DNA from: Alkalibacillus haloalkaliphilus
GTDB taxonomy: Bacteria; Bacillota; Bacilli; Bacillales; Alkalibacillaceae
Direction: 5' to 3'
DNA: 64,000 bases
NCBI RefSeq assembly: GCF_007991275.1
Contig: NZ_BJYA01000011.1
Span: forward strand, 62,001-126,000
Part shown: positions 55,721-64,000 of the stretch, in pieces
Position numbering within the stretch: the stretch's first letter is position 1
How the letters are laid out: the number at the start of each line of letters is the position of its first letter
The notes under the pieces: generated by a model
Seen by the model: only the letters and a program-made list of their open reading frames with translations
Told to the model about the DNA's origin: nothing
Database searches by the model: none
Position numbers and translations under genes: made by a program

Positions 55721-56068
55721 AACTTCTTCAAATATTTGAAGTAAATCATCAATTGAAACATTTTGTTCTTCAGTACTAAAATAACCTCTCCAAGGGTCAA
55801 GAGATGAATCATCAATTAATTCTAATTCATGTCTAATTTCATTATTTAACGTGCCATGCTCTTCACTCTCGCTCGGTTCATGCGTACTTAAATTAGCATT
55901 TAACACCAATGCTTTGTCGCTCATTTTATAACTTAACGTTATTTCCTTGGAAATATGATGATTTTTAGCAGTATATGTCGGTTGGTTGACATCGACCCAC
56001 ATCACAATAACAACCGCCCAAGTCGCTAAAAATAAAACACTACTTAACACGACAATTATTCGTTCCAT
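55697..56068 (-). CDS. membrane-anchored protein of unknown function
   Basis: I do not recognise this gene. It encodes 123 residues with an N-terminal transmembrane helix (about 3-24) in the orientation of a signal anchor, followed by an acidic extracytoplasmic tail of about 95 residues. There are no Cys and no catalytic motif; the tail contains Pro/Ser/Glu-rich THEPSESEEHG. It lies 16 bases after ezrA on the same strand and has its own strong terminator, whose upstream arm is within its coding sequence. It is not part of the B. subtilis ezrA-nifZ-thiI order as I recall it. Co-expression with ezrA suggests an envelope or division role, as inference only. Confidence 0.75.
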   Translation of the reverse strand: MERIIVVLSSVLFLATWAVVIVMWVDVNQPTYTAKNHHISKEITLSYKMSDKALVLNANLSTHEPSESEEHGTLNNEIRHELELIDDSSLDPWRGYFSTEEQNVSIDDLLQIFEEVDEAVSEF

Positions 56069-56083
56069 CTACATCACTCCTAT

Positions 56084-57778
56084 TTATGATGCAGTTAACT
56101 TTAGCTGATCCTCAATCTTTTTGAGAGCACCAGGTTCCACTTCTTCTAATGCTTGACTAGCCTGTTCTAAAGCTGTTTCATAATCATTTCTTCTAAAGTG
56201 GTCTTCAGCTTCTGCAATTTTTGCAGCTAACACAGGATAACTGCTTCTATAACGGTTTGCATATTGAATGACATATTCAGCAAACTCAGCTTGTTCCAAG
56301 ATTAGATTAGTTTGTTCTACTGCCCTAGCGACACATTTATCCGCTTCTTCTAACACTCTGGATACCTCATCCACATCAAGCGGTTGCTCATTTACTTTTT
56401 CATTGGACTGCTCAATTAGATCACGTGCTTGATTAACTAAATCAATAATATAATTCGGTATTCCAGGTAAATTACTTTTTTGTAATTTTTGACGGACGTT
56501 AATTATTTTTTGTTTTAGATCATTAATTTGCTCTCTAGAGTTCAACTCATCTTTTCTTAAATTGTAAAGGTGAGCGTCAAACTTAGATTGCTTTTCTTCC
56601 CAAGCTTCAAAATCTTTCTGCCACTCTTCTAGGTCTAACCTAATAGAAGAGTAAGGTTGTTCTTCATGTGTAATCATTGACTTGATTCTTGTTGCCTTCT
56701 TACTCAACTGGTCTAGATTTTTTTCAAGCTCATACTGTTCTTCATATTTTTCATCTTTTAAGTGATAGTTCTCTTTTACAGCCATTACATTTTCCTTGGT
56801 TGCTGCAAAAGATTCATTAGCTTTATCTACTTTCTCATCAAGTAACGGCTGCTTTTGCATAACAAAATTTTTGTCAAACGCTTCTTTTTCAAGTTGGTCA
56901 TAAATCTCAATCATTCTCGACCTAATTTGTTCGATTTGGTTTTCAACGCCGTCATCGATCCCTTTATTCAACTGTTCTACTATTGCAAGCAATGTTTCGT
57001 GATGAGTTTGAATTTCTTTCTCCACCCCAAGGTGTTGAACTCTAAACCCATCATCTTTCATTTCTTTAACACCATTTTGTAGTTGATCTAGTTCTTCAGG
57101 TAATGTGTGCTTACACATTCGATATAGATCTGGGAACACGTTAACTTTACGATCCAATTCGTGTAAACGAGATTTCACATTATGTATTAGCTCTTGAGCT
57201 TCTGTATAATTCCCAGAGTTTGTCAATTCCTCATACTGGTTCATATCGTTTTGTAAATCATCTAATTCAACTTCAAATACTACTTCAGCTTTACCGAGTT
57301 GATATCCATTTTGAAGAACTTTTTTACGAACTTCACTAATACGAGGGTGGAGCTTTTCCGCTTCTTCTCGACTGTCTTGCTCTGAATGAAGTAAACGATC
57401 AACTTCTTCAAATATGTCATCAATTGTTTGTTCAACCTTATACAACTTTTGTTCTACTGTTTTTAATGTACGGGATGCTTTGCCAAATTTATATTTTTCA
57501 GCTGCTTCTTCAGCATCTAACAAAAACTCTTCTACTTCAGTAAACACATAATCATTTATTTCATCCCATTCATTACGCCAAGACTCAAACAGTTCTTCTG
57601 TTTCGCCAGTTAGATTTAAATGTCTAACTTTCCCTAATTCATCAGCAACTTGGCGACTCATCAGTTGGACTTTCCATTGCTCTAGCTTGTCCACACTGTT
57701 ATACACTTTCCTTCTCATAATAACGCCAACTAATATAAAAGCAATAACAACTACTAGTATACCTATGATGTACTCCAT
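56084..57778 (-). CDS. ezrA: septation ring formation regulator EzrA
   Basis: EzrA is a membrane-anchored spectrin-like protein that restrains FtsZ ring formation and helps recruit cell-wall enzymes. The 564-residue protein begins with a transmembrane helix (about 2-22, cytosolic bulk) and continues as long helical coiled coils to the end, with no catalytic motif. The Bacillus-type motif NEWDEINDYVFTEVEEFLLDAEE is in the first repeat. Length, topology and synteny with refZ, nifZ and rpsD are standard. GAGGGG lies upstream of the ATG. Confidence 0.97.
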   Translation of the reverse strand: MEYIIGILVVVIAFILVGVIMRRKVYNSVDKLEQWKVQLMSRQVADELGKVRHLNLTGETEELFESWRNEWDEINDYVFTEVEEFLLDAEEAAEKYKFGKASRTLKTVEQKLYKVEQTIDDIFEEVDRLLHSEQDSREEAEKLHPRISEVRKKVLQNGYQLGKAEVVFEVELDDLQNDMNQYEELTNSGNYTEAQELIHNVKSRLHELDRKVNVFPDLYRMCKHTLPEELDQLQNGVKEMKDDGFRVQHLGVEKEIQTHHETLLAIVEQLNKGIDDGVENQIEQIRSRMIEIYDQLEKEAFDKNFVMQKQPLLDEKVDKANESFAATKENVMAVKENYHLKDEKYEEQYELEKNLDQLSKKATRIKSMITHEEQPYSSIRLDLEEWQKDFEAWEEKQSKFDAHLYNLRKDELNSREQINDLKQKIINVRQKLQKSNLPGIPNYIIDLVNQARDLIEQSNEKVNEQPLDVDEVSRVLEEADKCVARAVEQTNLILEQAEFAEYVIQYANRYRSSYPVLAAKIAEAEDHFRRNDYETALEQASQALEEVEPGALKKIEDQLKLTAS

Positions 57779-57913
57779 CGAAAGCCCCCCTCACAAATCA
57801 TTTCCGAACATATACTTATATACCATATAATATCATGTTTAAAACGCGATTTGCTAAAATAATTGTAAATTTATAAGAAATTATGTCTAACGAGTATATC
57901 GGCAAACATTTGA

Positions 57914-58501
57914 TTAAATAAACCATTTTTTTAATACATCAATGTAAGCATTAACAAAAACAGGACGACTAGCATCCCAATCATAGTCTTTCTTCCACTC
58001 ATTGCCGAATGTAAATGGTGCATTGATCAGGCTTTTAAACTGTATGTAAAAAGCTTCTTTCTCCATTGTATTAAAATTATATTGCTTTGTTATTTGTTCG
58101 ACAATCCACTTAAAGAAATAAGTCTCTTTTGCCACATAAGTTGAAAACAGCTCTCTAATAAAAATGTTATCCAAAGATAATTCTCGTTGAATGAAACAAG
58201 TGAATTGAAAATGGCGTTCCTTATAATGTATAATTTCCTCAATTACTTGATACAAGTTTTCTGGTGTATCAATTGGTTGATGCTCCATCAAATAATCTAG
58301 TATTGCTAAATAATTCTCATAATAGTCGACCGTCATTTGTTCCAGTAGACCTTGTTTATTTTTAAAGTAATAACTAATCAAAGATACATTGACATTAGCT
58401 TGTTCGGTAATAGCACGTGTCGATGTTCCTTTGAAACCATTATAATAAAACAGCTGACTAGCTGCTTGCATGATCTTATCTTTACTAGTTAGTTCTGACA
58501 T
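57914..58501 (-). CDS. refZ: RefZ-like TetR-family regulator of cell division during sporulation
   Basis: RefZ (YttP) binds motifs near the origin and affects FtsZ positioning when sporulation begins in Bacillus. The 195-residue protein has an N-terminal TetR helix-turn-helix with KGTSTRAITEQANVNVSLISYYF near 23-45 and a helical C-terminal domain. It is between ezrA and ytsP, the same context as in B. subtilis. I did not find a RefZ motif in this window. GAGGTG precedes the ATG. Confidence 0.9.
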   Translation of the reverse strand: MSELTSKDKIMQAASQLFYYNGFKGTSTRAITEQANVNVSLISYYFKNKQGLLEQMTVDYYENYLAILDYLMEHQPIDTPENLYQVIEEIIHYKERHFQFTCFIQRELSLDNIFIRELFSTYVAKETYFFKWIVEQITKQYNFNTMEKEAFYIQFKSLINAPFTFGNEWKKDYDWDASRPVFVNAYIDVLKKWFI

Positions 58502-58581
58502 GCAATCACCTCTTATAACCTATTATTCGACGATTTTAGCAAAAAACCTTTTAAAAATTAAACAAAAAAGGAGATTTTTCT

Positions 58582-59061
58582 ATGTTTGAAGTACAGCATT
58601 ACAACGGAACGAGAGAAGAAAATTACGAACAACTGATCAATCAACTAAATGCACTCTTAGAAGGTGAAGATAGCGTGACTGCTAACTTAGCCAATGCGAG
58701 CGCAATATTAAATCAGTTTCTAAACGATGTTAACTGGGTTGGCTTTTACACAATGGAAAACGGAGAGCTTGTATTAGGTCCATTCCAAGGCCTTCCAGCT
58801 TGTGTCAAAATCCCTAATGGACGAGGCGTTTGCGGTACAGCTACAGCAGAACGATCTACTCAACTAGTACCAGACGTACATGAATTCCCTGGACACATTG
58901 CTTGTGATGCTCAAAGCCAATCTGAAATCGTTGTTCCAATTATTAAAGACGATGAGATCTTTGGTGTGCTAGATATCGATGCCCCGATTAAAAATCGCTT
59001 TGATGAAGTCGATCAAGAGTATTTAGAGAAATTTGTTGAAACGCTAAAGAAACACATTTAA
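58582..59061 (+). CDS. ytsP: GAF-domain free methionine-R-sulfoxide reductase (YtsP-like)
   Basis: This 159-residue single-GAF protein matches free methionine-(R)-sulfoxide reductases: NWVGFYTMENGELVLGPFQG, the redox Cys in LPACVKIPNGRGVCGTA (two Cys) and HIACDAQSQSEIVVPI. It would repair free oxidised methionine with thioredoxin. The ATG has AAAGGAGA upstream. It is divergent from refZ and co-directional with rpsD. Confidence 0.93.
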   Translation: MFEVQHYNGTREENYEQLINQLNALLEGEDSVTANLANASAILNQFLNDVNWVGFYTMENGELVLGPFQGLPACVKIPNGRGVCGTATAERSTQLVPDVHEFPGHIACDAQSQSEIVVPIIKDDEIFGVLDIDAPIKNRFDEVDQEYLEKFVETLKKHI

Positions 59062-59084
59062 TTATAAGTTTTATAGTTAAATCC

Positions 59085-59113
59085 TTGACTATAAACTTAA
59101 TACATCATATAAT
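59085..59113 (+). promoter_or_regulatory. sigma-A promoter of rpsD
   Basis: TTGACT (59085-59090), a 17-base spacer and TATAAT (59108-59113). Transcription starts near 59120 ahead of a structured leader. Confidence 0.85.
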
Positions 59114-59119
59114 ATCTTT

Positions 59120-59293
59120 TGTGTAAAATAAAAGGCAGCCTCGGTGGACTTGCTATGTCTTGCATTTTGTACCTCTAGGAAATGAGGTGTATCGCGTAAC
59201 TCTCTGCTGCTGGAGCGAAGGTACATGAAAGCAAAATGCGCATAGTCCGGGACACGGTATACTGTTTTTATTTTATGCAAATAAAATAAAAAA
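59120..59293 (+). promoter_or_regulatory. S4-type autoregulatory leader of rpsD
   Basis: The leader of about 175 bases between the promoter and the rpsD ribosome-binding site is rich in base pairing: GCATTTTG (59161-59168) can pair with CAAAATGC (59232-59239), and CCTCTAGGAAATGAGG forms a hairpin nested inside. This is where Firmicutes carry the S4 leader pseudoknot, bound by S4 to repress its own translation. The class is inferred from position and foldability. Confidence 0.72.
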
Positions 59294-59307
59294 AGGAGGA
59301 GACGCTC

Positions 59308-59910
59308 GTGGCACGTTTCACAGGCTCTCTTTGGAAGAAATCTCGCCGTTACGGCATTTCTCTTTCAGGTACAGGTAAAGAATTAGAAAAGCGCCCTTAC
59401 GCTCCAGGCCAACATGGTCCTACTCAGCGTAAAAAACTTACTGAATATGGTCTTCAGTTACAAGAAAAGCAAAAACTTCGTTATATGTTCGGTTTAACTG
59501 AACGTCAATTCCGTCGTATTTTTGACGATGCAGCAAAAATGCGCGGTGTACATGGTGAAAACTTCATGATTATTTTAGAATCACGTTTAGACAACCTAGT
59601 ATACCGTTCAGGTTTAGCTCGTACTCGTCGTCAAGCTCGTCAGCTTGTAACTCATGGTCACATCACTTTAGATGGTAGTCGTGTAGACATCCCATCTTAC
59701 CGTGTGAAGCCAGGTACTGTAATTGGTGTTCGTGAAAAATCACAAAACCTAGACATCATCAACGAAGCACTAGAAGTTAACAACTTCGTACCTGAATATA
59801 TTACGTTAGATGCGGATAAGAAAGAAGCTACTTACAACCGCTACCCAGAACGTTCTGAGCTTTCTTCAGAAATTAATGAAGCTCTTATCGTTGAGTGGTA
59901 CTCAAGATAA
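59308..59910 (+). CDS. rpsD: 30S ribosomal protein S4
   Basis: S4 nucleates 30S assembly. The 200-residue sequence has [35 protein letters not shown] and the S4 RNA-binding domain with [23 protein letters not shown] near 90. The start is GTG at 59308, seven bases after GGAGGA. It is transcribed alone, with its own promoter, leader and terminator, as in other Bacillaceae. Confidence 0.98.
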   Translation: MARFTGSLWKKSRRYGISLSGTGKELEKRPYAPGQHGPTQRKKLTEYGLQLQEKQKLRYMFGLTERQFRRIFDDAAKMRGVHGENFMIILESRLDNLVYRSGLARTRRQARQLVTHGHITLDGSRVDIPSYRVKPGTVIGVREKSQNLDIINEALEVNNFVPEYITLDADKKEATYNRYPERSELSSEINEALIVEWYSR

Positions 59911-59921
59911 GACTTACAACG

Positions 59922-59957
59922 AAAACATCCAAACCATTCGATGGTTTGGATGTTTTT
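59922..59957. terminator. bidirectional terminator after rpsD
   Basis: AAAACATCCAAACCAT (59922-59937) pairs with ATGGTTTGGATGTTTT (59941-59956) with a three-base loop; TT follows on the plus strand, and TTTTCG on the minus strand for the metalloprotease gene. Confidence 0.92.
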
Positions 59958-59964
59958 TGTTATC

Positions 59965-61128
59965 TTAATACCTATTCCCATCTTCTAATGATAAGTTATA
60001 AAAGTTCTCTAAAATCTCAGTTCTTAACTCAACAAGCTCATCGAACTGATAGAAGAAACTAACCTTGTCATATTTCACTCTATCTCCTGTTTCAACTCTA
60101 TCGCTGTCTAAAAATACAAAAAACGCAAAGCTTTCAGCAATATCTTCTTCAGGTGCTGTGCCTTGATACGTATTAAAGAAATGGTTTTCATTCTTCTCAA
60201 AGAACTCTCGGTAGTCATCCGATTCTTCACTCCAGTCAATAGCTTCATACTCTTCTAGCAGGTCTGACCAGAATAAACCAACGAATTGATTCATATAACT
60301 ATCTTCTTTTGCACAACCATAAACAGTGAGATACTCTTCGCATAAGGAAGGGTCATCTTCATAAAGTCCATTACTATAATCAATTTCACTACTATTAAGT
60401 GTTAAGTAATGACCAAATTCATGAATTAAAATTACTTTCACAGGAGTATCATAATCTCCGACATATTGTGAAAGAACTAAACTAAGAATTTCAGAGTCAT
60501 CAGGTGGTCTATAGATCGCTAATAACTGTTGTTCTTGTGCATCTAACCAGTATACTCGCTCTAATGTAGGCCTGAATTCGTTTGGGATGACCGAAGAGAA
60601 CACATACCAATACGCCATTAACGTTTCTTTCCCTCTCGCTAAATCATCTTGTGGTCCCGCAAACTCGTCCTCATATTCTTCAGCATAATCTAAAAGCTCT
60701 AAATCGACCAAGTCACCTTCATCACCAACTTCGAAATAAAAAACATCTTCCCAATCATCCCGCTCTTGTTGGATTGGAAAATAAAACTGTGTTTGATCGT
60801 AGTTTAAATCAAAAGATAAATGGTCATTAATCACCTCTAAAAAACAATCTCCCCGCTCAATAACTTCATCAACTTCATAACAGCCTTCCCCATCTTCCTC
60901 GAATATATCACTTCTCATCAATGGGCGATAAGCTCTGATCATAAAATCTGATGGGTCATACTCAAAGTCGACTAATTTACTTTCTTCGTCCTCTTCACTC
61001 GCACCTTCATCTTCATTATGTAGATCTGCATCCTGAACTTCTTCAGAATTAGGCTCACCTTGAAAAATAATAATTAACAGGGTAGTTATAATCACAACAA
61101 CAAGGCCCGAAATTACAACTTTCCTCAC
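59965..61128 (-). CDS. membrane-anchored zinc metalloprotease, uncharacterised
   Basis: This 387-residue protein has an N-terminal signal anchor (about 4-24), an acidic spacer rich in Asp/Glu (about 26-50) and an extracytoplasmic domain. The zinc motif HEFGH is at 236-240 and a plausible third ligand, Glu332, is in PEEDIAESFAFF, so a gluzincin-like protease is likely. Four Cys (83, 95, 263, 272) could form two disulfides. No prosegment or cell-wall-binding repeat is evident. A GTG at 61135-61137 lies within the AGGTG site; the GTG at 61126-61128 is preferred. It is very acidic, as expected of a protein exposed to salt. Substrate is unknown. Confidence 0.8.
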   Translation of the reverse strand: MRKVVISGLVVVIITTLLIIIFQGEPNSEEVQDADLHNEDEGASEEDEESKLVDFEYDPSDFMIRAYRPLMRSDIFEEDGEGCYEVDEVIERGDCFLEVINDHLSFDLNYDQTQFYFPIQQERDDWEDVFYFEVGDEGDLVDLELLDYAEEYEDEFAGPQDDLARGKETLMAYWYVFSSVIPNEFRPTLERVYWLDAQEQQLLAIYRPPDDSEILSLVLSQYVGDYDTPVKVILIHEFGHYLTLNSSEIDYSNGLYEDDPSLCEEYLTVYGCAKEDSYMNQFVGLFWSDLLEEYEAIDWSEESDDYREFFEKNENHFFNTYQGTAPEEDIAESFAFFVFLDSDRVETGDRVKYDKVSFFYQFDELVELRTEILENFYNLSLEDGNRY

Positions 61129-61210
61129 ACTTATCACCTCTTTTTTGGGGATATTATACCATTAATACTCAAATACTGAATATGAGAATATTCAAAATTT
61201 TGTTAGTTAC

Positions 61211-61257
61211 TAAAAAGAAAACAGTCTTATTAGTTATTTAATACTAATAAGACTGTT
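61211..61257 (-). terminator. terminator overlapping the 3' end of the MurE-like gene
   Basis: A perfect 15-bp stem, AACAGTCTTATTAGT (61243-61257, minus strand) with ACTAATAAGACTGTT (61220-61234), followed by TTCTTTTTAG. The MurE-like stop (61244-61246) lies inside the first arm. Confidence 0.9.
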
Positions 61258-62716
61258 CTACTGATAATAGCTTCTTTAAATAATCAATCGTTTCTTGGTC
61301 TGTATTCGTATTAAGTTCATTAGATTGTTGGTAACTTTTATGACCTTGGCCTGTGATGACGACCCAGTCACCTTCTTCTGCTTTCAAAACCGCTTCTTTA
61401 ATTGCGCTAACCCGCCCAGTCAATACTTTGATTTGATCTGAACCAAACTCAATTTGATACTTATGAAGCTCTTCATTCATTTCATTTTCTGTTAAATGAT
61501 CTAAATCACCTGTAGTCAATATTGTTAAGTCACTTTGCTCCAATGAATGTTTAACCATATCTTCTCTTTTACTCTCATCACGGTTCGCTTTAAAAGCAAG
61601 TACATGAATTAGTTTATTTGGTTTAGCTTCATTGATTGTTAGTAGGACTTCTTTTACCGCATCAGGTGTGTGTGCATAATCGACAACAACTTTTGATCCT
61701 GTTGGTAACTTAGATTGTTCAAATCTACCTGGGACTCCAGGGAAATTAGACACGATTTCTTTTAACTGTGCTGGGGATTTTACAATGAGATCTACTGTCG
61801 TATAGGCTAGAGCGAGGTTATATAAGTTATGTATACCAAGCATCTGCCAATTTAATTGATAAGACTTATGTTTATAATGCACGGTAACACTAGGTTCACC
61901 AACGCTCACTAAGTCTTTCATCACAACATTTGAACTTAACTGTTTCCCAACGCCTGTACAGTTTAAATCTTTTGCATTCAATTCTCGGCACAACCGTGCT
62001 CCCCATTCATTATCAACATTCACTACTGCTTGACCATGAGACTTGAGTTGGTTAAATAACTTTTTCTTTACTTGATAATAGTCTTCCATACTTTCATGAT
62101 AATCTAAATGTTCATACGTTAAATTTGTAAATACCGCATAATCAAACTCCACACCCGCTAAACGGTGTTGTGCCAAACCATGAGATGAAACTTCAATTAC
62201 GATGACATCATCTTTACTATTATAGAAATGCTTATACAACTCTAAAACACTCGGAGTTGTTTGAGCATTCTCATAAACAGTAGAATTTATAATACAATTT
62301 GCTGTACCAATCAAGGAAGTATTCATATTACTTTGTTCTAGTAAATAATGAATTAAGTGGCTCGTTGTCGTTTTACCATTAGTTCCAGTAACGCCTATTA
62401 CGGTTTTCCCTTTTAATGGATTGTCATAGAATTGCTTCGCTAGCTCTCCTAACGCTTTACGACTACTTTTCACTTTTATATATGGGACGGTAAGATGATT
62501 GAGACTCTCCTCACCAACTACTGCGATCGCCCCTTTGTTAACCGCTTCTTCAATAAATTCATGGCCATCAATAGCATAACCTTTTACAGCAACGAAAATT
62601 GAGCCCTCTTTCACCTTACGCGAATCATCAACAATATTAACCACATTGATACGGTCAACAGTTTCTGATATATGTTCATATTCTAATTGACTTAATATCT
62701 TTTTGGCTTCAACCAT
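61244..62716 (-). CDS. divergent MurE-like Mur ligase
   Basis: The 490-residue protein has the three-domain Mur ligase layout: N-terminal UDP-binding domain (1-95), ATP domain with P-loop GVTGTNGKTTT at 108-118, IEVSSHGLAQHRL near 174, FTNLTYEHLDYH near 196 and the carbamylated-Lys motif YYQVKKKLF (K217), then a C-terminal domain. It would add a third amino acid to UDP-MurNAc-dipeptide. However, the amino-acid-recognition motif (DNPR in diaminopimelate enzymes) is replaced by GDLDH at 403-407 and the usual GGDRD reads KANRD (376-380). It is not in a dcw cluster. A specialised paralogue is likely; I do not assign its substrate. Confidence 0.82.
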   Translation of the reverse strand: MVEAKKILSQLEYEHISETVDRINVVNIVDDSRKVKEGSIFVAVKGYAIDGHEFIEEAVNKGAIAVVGEESLNHLTVPYIKVKSSRKALGELAKQFYDNPLKGKTVIGVTGTNGKTTTSHLIHYLLEQSNMNTSLIGTANCIINSTVYENAQTTPSVLELYKHFYNSKDDVIVIEVSSHGLAQHRLAGVEFDYAVFTNLTYEHLDYHESMEDYYQVKKKLFNQLKSHGQAVVNVDNEWGARLCRELNAKDLNCTGVGKQLSSNVVMKDLVSVGEPSVTVHYKHKSYQLNWQMLGIHNLYNLALAYTTVDLIVKSPAQLKEIVSNFPGVPGRFEQSKLPTGSKVVVDYAHTPDAVKEVLLTINEAKPNKLIHVLAFKANRDESKREDMVKHSLEQSDLTILTTGDLDHLTENEMNEELHKYQIEFGSDQIKVLTGRVSAIKEAVLKAEEGDWVVITGQGHKSYQQSNELNTNTDQETIDYLKKLLSVEQSY

Positions 62717-62872
62717 AGTTATTATGCTCCTAATAGAAAAGTGTGCGTATCATTGTACTAAAACATTTACCTAAATTGATATAGATAAAACTGATTAAAT
62801 TGAACCAATTTTATTATGTGCAATTTATTATGAAAATATAGTTGTCTTTAACTATAATCCAAAGCACTTATT

Positions 62873-62881
62873 TGATATAAT
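62873..62881 (+). promoter_or_regulatory. extended -10 promoter of the UPF0182 gene
   Basis: TGATATAAT, an extended -10 box (TGn-TATAAT), lies 30 bases upstream of the ATG. No good -35 is seen 16-18 bases upstream. Confidence 0.4.
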
Positions 62882-62911
62882 TTTATAGGAATAATTATAG
62901 AGGGGGATTAG

Positions 62912-64000
62912 ATGGGGAGAGAGGAAGACTTCCATGCGAAGTTAAACAGAAAACAAAAAGAAAACTTAAAGAAATTCCTAACACCTATTAAGTGGTTAGC
63001 GATTATAATCATACCCATTATTGTAATCGGGCTACTAAGCTTAAGCTGGATTACTGAATATATTTGGATGGGTTCACTTGGATTTGAACAAGTGTTTACA
63101 ACAGTCCTATTCAGTCGTGCCGCACTTGGTGGTGTTGGGTTTGTGCTATATTTCGTTGTTGCTTATATAACTTTATATTGGATCCATAAATCGTATATAC
63201 ACTTTTTAAACCATTCCATGATACCGAACATACTACTAAATAAAAAATCAGCTTATGCTATTGTATTTAGTATTTCAATTGTATTCGGTTTGATCGGTAC
63301 ATCTATGGTACAAGGTATTGGATGGGAGCCAACGTTAAAAGCATTAAACTATGAGACTTTTGGACAAACTGATCCTTATTTTAATTTAGATATCTCATTT
63401 TACATTTTCTTGCTACCTTTCTTAGAACTGATTGTAAACTTATTGCTAGGCTTAACAATATTTATGACAGTCATTGTCGCATTAGCTTATTCCGTCTTTA
63501 ATATGTATCGTGAGAGTCGTTTAGCTCAGTTGCATTTAGGAATTAGCATTTCATTGATTGGAGTATTTTTAGCTGCTAATCACCTACTTGATCCTTATAA
63601 CACGTTATTAACGAATCAAGTTAACGTGTTTCAAACAAGTGTTGTGCACGGGTTAAGTTATACAGATGATGTCATTAATATTCCTAAAGCTTATATTTTA
63701 GCTGGTGTCGCGATTCTTGGAGTGATCATGCTAATTGTCGCATTAATTAAAGGTAATTTAATTTGGATGGCTATTCCTATCGCGCTATATATAACAGTTG
63801 CGTTAGCTGGTCAATTAGTATCAGCTGCCGTACAAAACTATGTTGTTTCACCGAATGAATTTCACCGTGAACAGCCTTATTTACAACATAACCTAGATTA
63901 CACGCTAGAAGCTTATGACCTTGATGATATTTCTACCGAACAACACCCAGGAAACCAATCATTAGATGCTGATATGATTGAACGAAATCAGCTGACAATC
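62912..64000 (+). CDS. UPF0182 family membrane protein, partial
   Basis: The frame opens with ATG at 62912 behind AGGGGGATTAG and runs off the window after 363 codons; family members are about 900 residues long. Six or seven transmembrane helices are visible (about 30-52, 75-92, 120-140, 160-185, 205-222, 253-270 and 280-298), followed by the start of a large extracytoplasmic domain beginning VQNYVVSPNEFHREQPYL. Function of UPF0182 is unknown. It is divergent from the MurE-like gene with a 195-base gap. Confidence 0.88.
   Translation, partial: MGREEDFHAKLNRKQKENLKKFLTPIKWLAIIIIPIIVIGLLSLSWITEYIWMGSLGFEQVFTTVLFSRAALGGVGFVLYFVVAYITLYWIHKSYIHFLNHSMIPNILLNKKSAYAIVFSISIVFGLIGTSMVQGIGWEPTLKALNYETFGQTDPYFNLDISFYIFLLPFLELIVNLLLGLTIFMTVIVALAYSVFNMYRESRLAQLHLGISISLIGVFLAANHLLDPYNTLLTNQVNVFQTSVVHGLSYTDDVINIPKAYILAGVAILGVIMLIVALIKGNLIWMAIPIALYITVALAGQLVSAAVQNYVVSPNEFHREQPYLQHNLDYTLEAYDLDDISTEQHPGNQSLDADMIERNQLTI

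Noticed and set aside
59089-59280. Minus-strand 63-residue frame in the rpsD leader
   Set aside because: It lies across the rpsD promoter and structured leader with no ribosome-binding site; a chance frame.

Overview
The window reads as core chromosome of a low-GC Gram-positive endospore former of the family Bacillaceae. The evidence is gene content and order close to the Bacillus subtilis thrS-dnaB-polA-citZ-pyk-dnaE-rpsD region, Shine-Dalgarno sites of the AGGAGG type, frequent GTG/TTG starts, a T-box, L20 and S4 leader RNAs, and sporulation genes (splAB, ytrHI, ytfJ/gerW, a small acid-soluble spore protein, refZ). Many proteins are acid-rich, which fits a moderately halophilic or alkaliphilic relative, but the genus is an inference. 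I saw no tRNA or rRNA gene, CRISPR array, prophage or insertion sequence.

Layout. 1-4 kb: an M42 aminopeptidase cut by the window edge, a dUTPase-like protein, two membrane proteins and infC-rpmI-rplT behind an L20-type attenuator leader. 4-13.5 kb: thrS behind a T-box, ytxC, dnaI, dnaB, nrdR, gapB with two CcpN-like operators, coaE, ytaF and mutM. 13.5-24 kb: polA, phoPR, splAB, a small His/Cys-rich gene on the opposite strand, then mdh, icd and citZ. 24-33 kb: ytwI, ytvI, fxsA, pyk, pfkA, accA, accD, a FadR-type regulator and malic enzyme. 33-42.6 kb: dnaE, the sporulation pair ytrHI, nrnA, ytpI, ytoI, ytkL and an M24 peptidase. 42.6-53 kb is a more mixed segment: a YjiH-type membrane protein with a class III aminotransferase, alanine dehydrogenase, an SDR protein, a universal stress protein, an EcsC protein, ytxK, ytfJ, ytfI, an amidohydrolase and a spore protein. 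53-60 kb: thiI, a cysteine desulfurase, an unknown membrane-anchored protein, ezrA, refZ, ytsP and rpsD. 60-64 kb looks accessory: a membrane-anchored zinc metalloprotease, a divergent MurE-like ligase and the start of a UPF0182 membrane protein.

The genes cover DNA replication and repair (dnaB/dnaI loader, polA, dnaE, mutM), translation, central carbon flow (lower glycolysis, gapB for gluconeogenesis, three TCA enzymes, malic enzyme, acetyl-CoA carboxylase) and spore biology. The most interesting points are: the His/Cys-rich gene, which sits with splAB between mdh and phoP; a palindromic TGGT-N3-ACCA site in the malic-enzyme leader that suggests the FadR-type regulator two genes upstream of accA controls its own malic enzyme-accDA cluster; a 13-bp inverted repeat overlapping the malic-enzyme promoter; a MurE-like ligase lacking the usual amino-acid recognition motif; and an uncharacterised HEFGH metalloprotease. 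No wholly new multi-gene system could be demonstrated from sequence alone.
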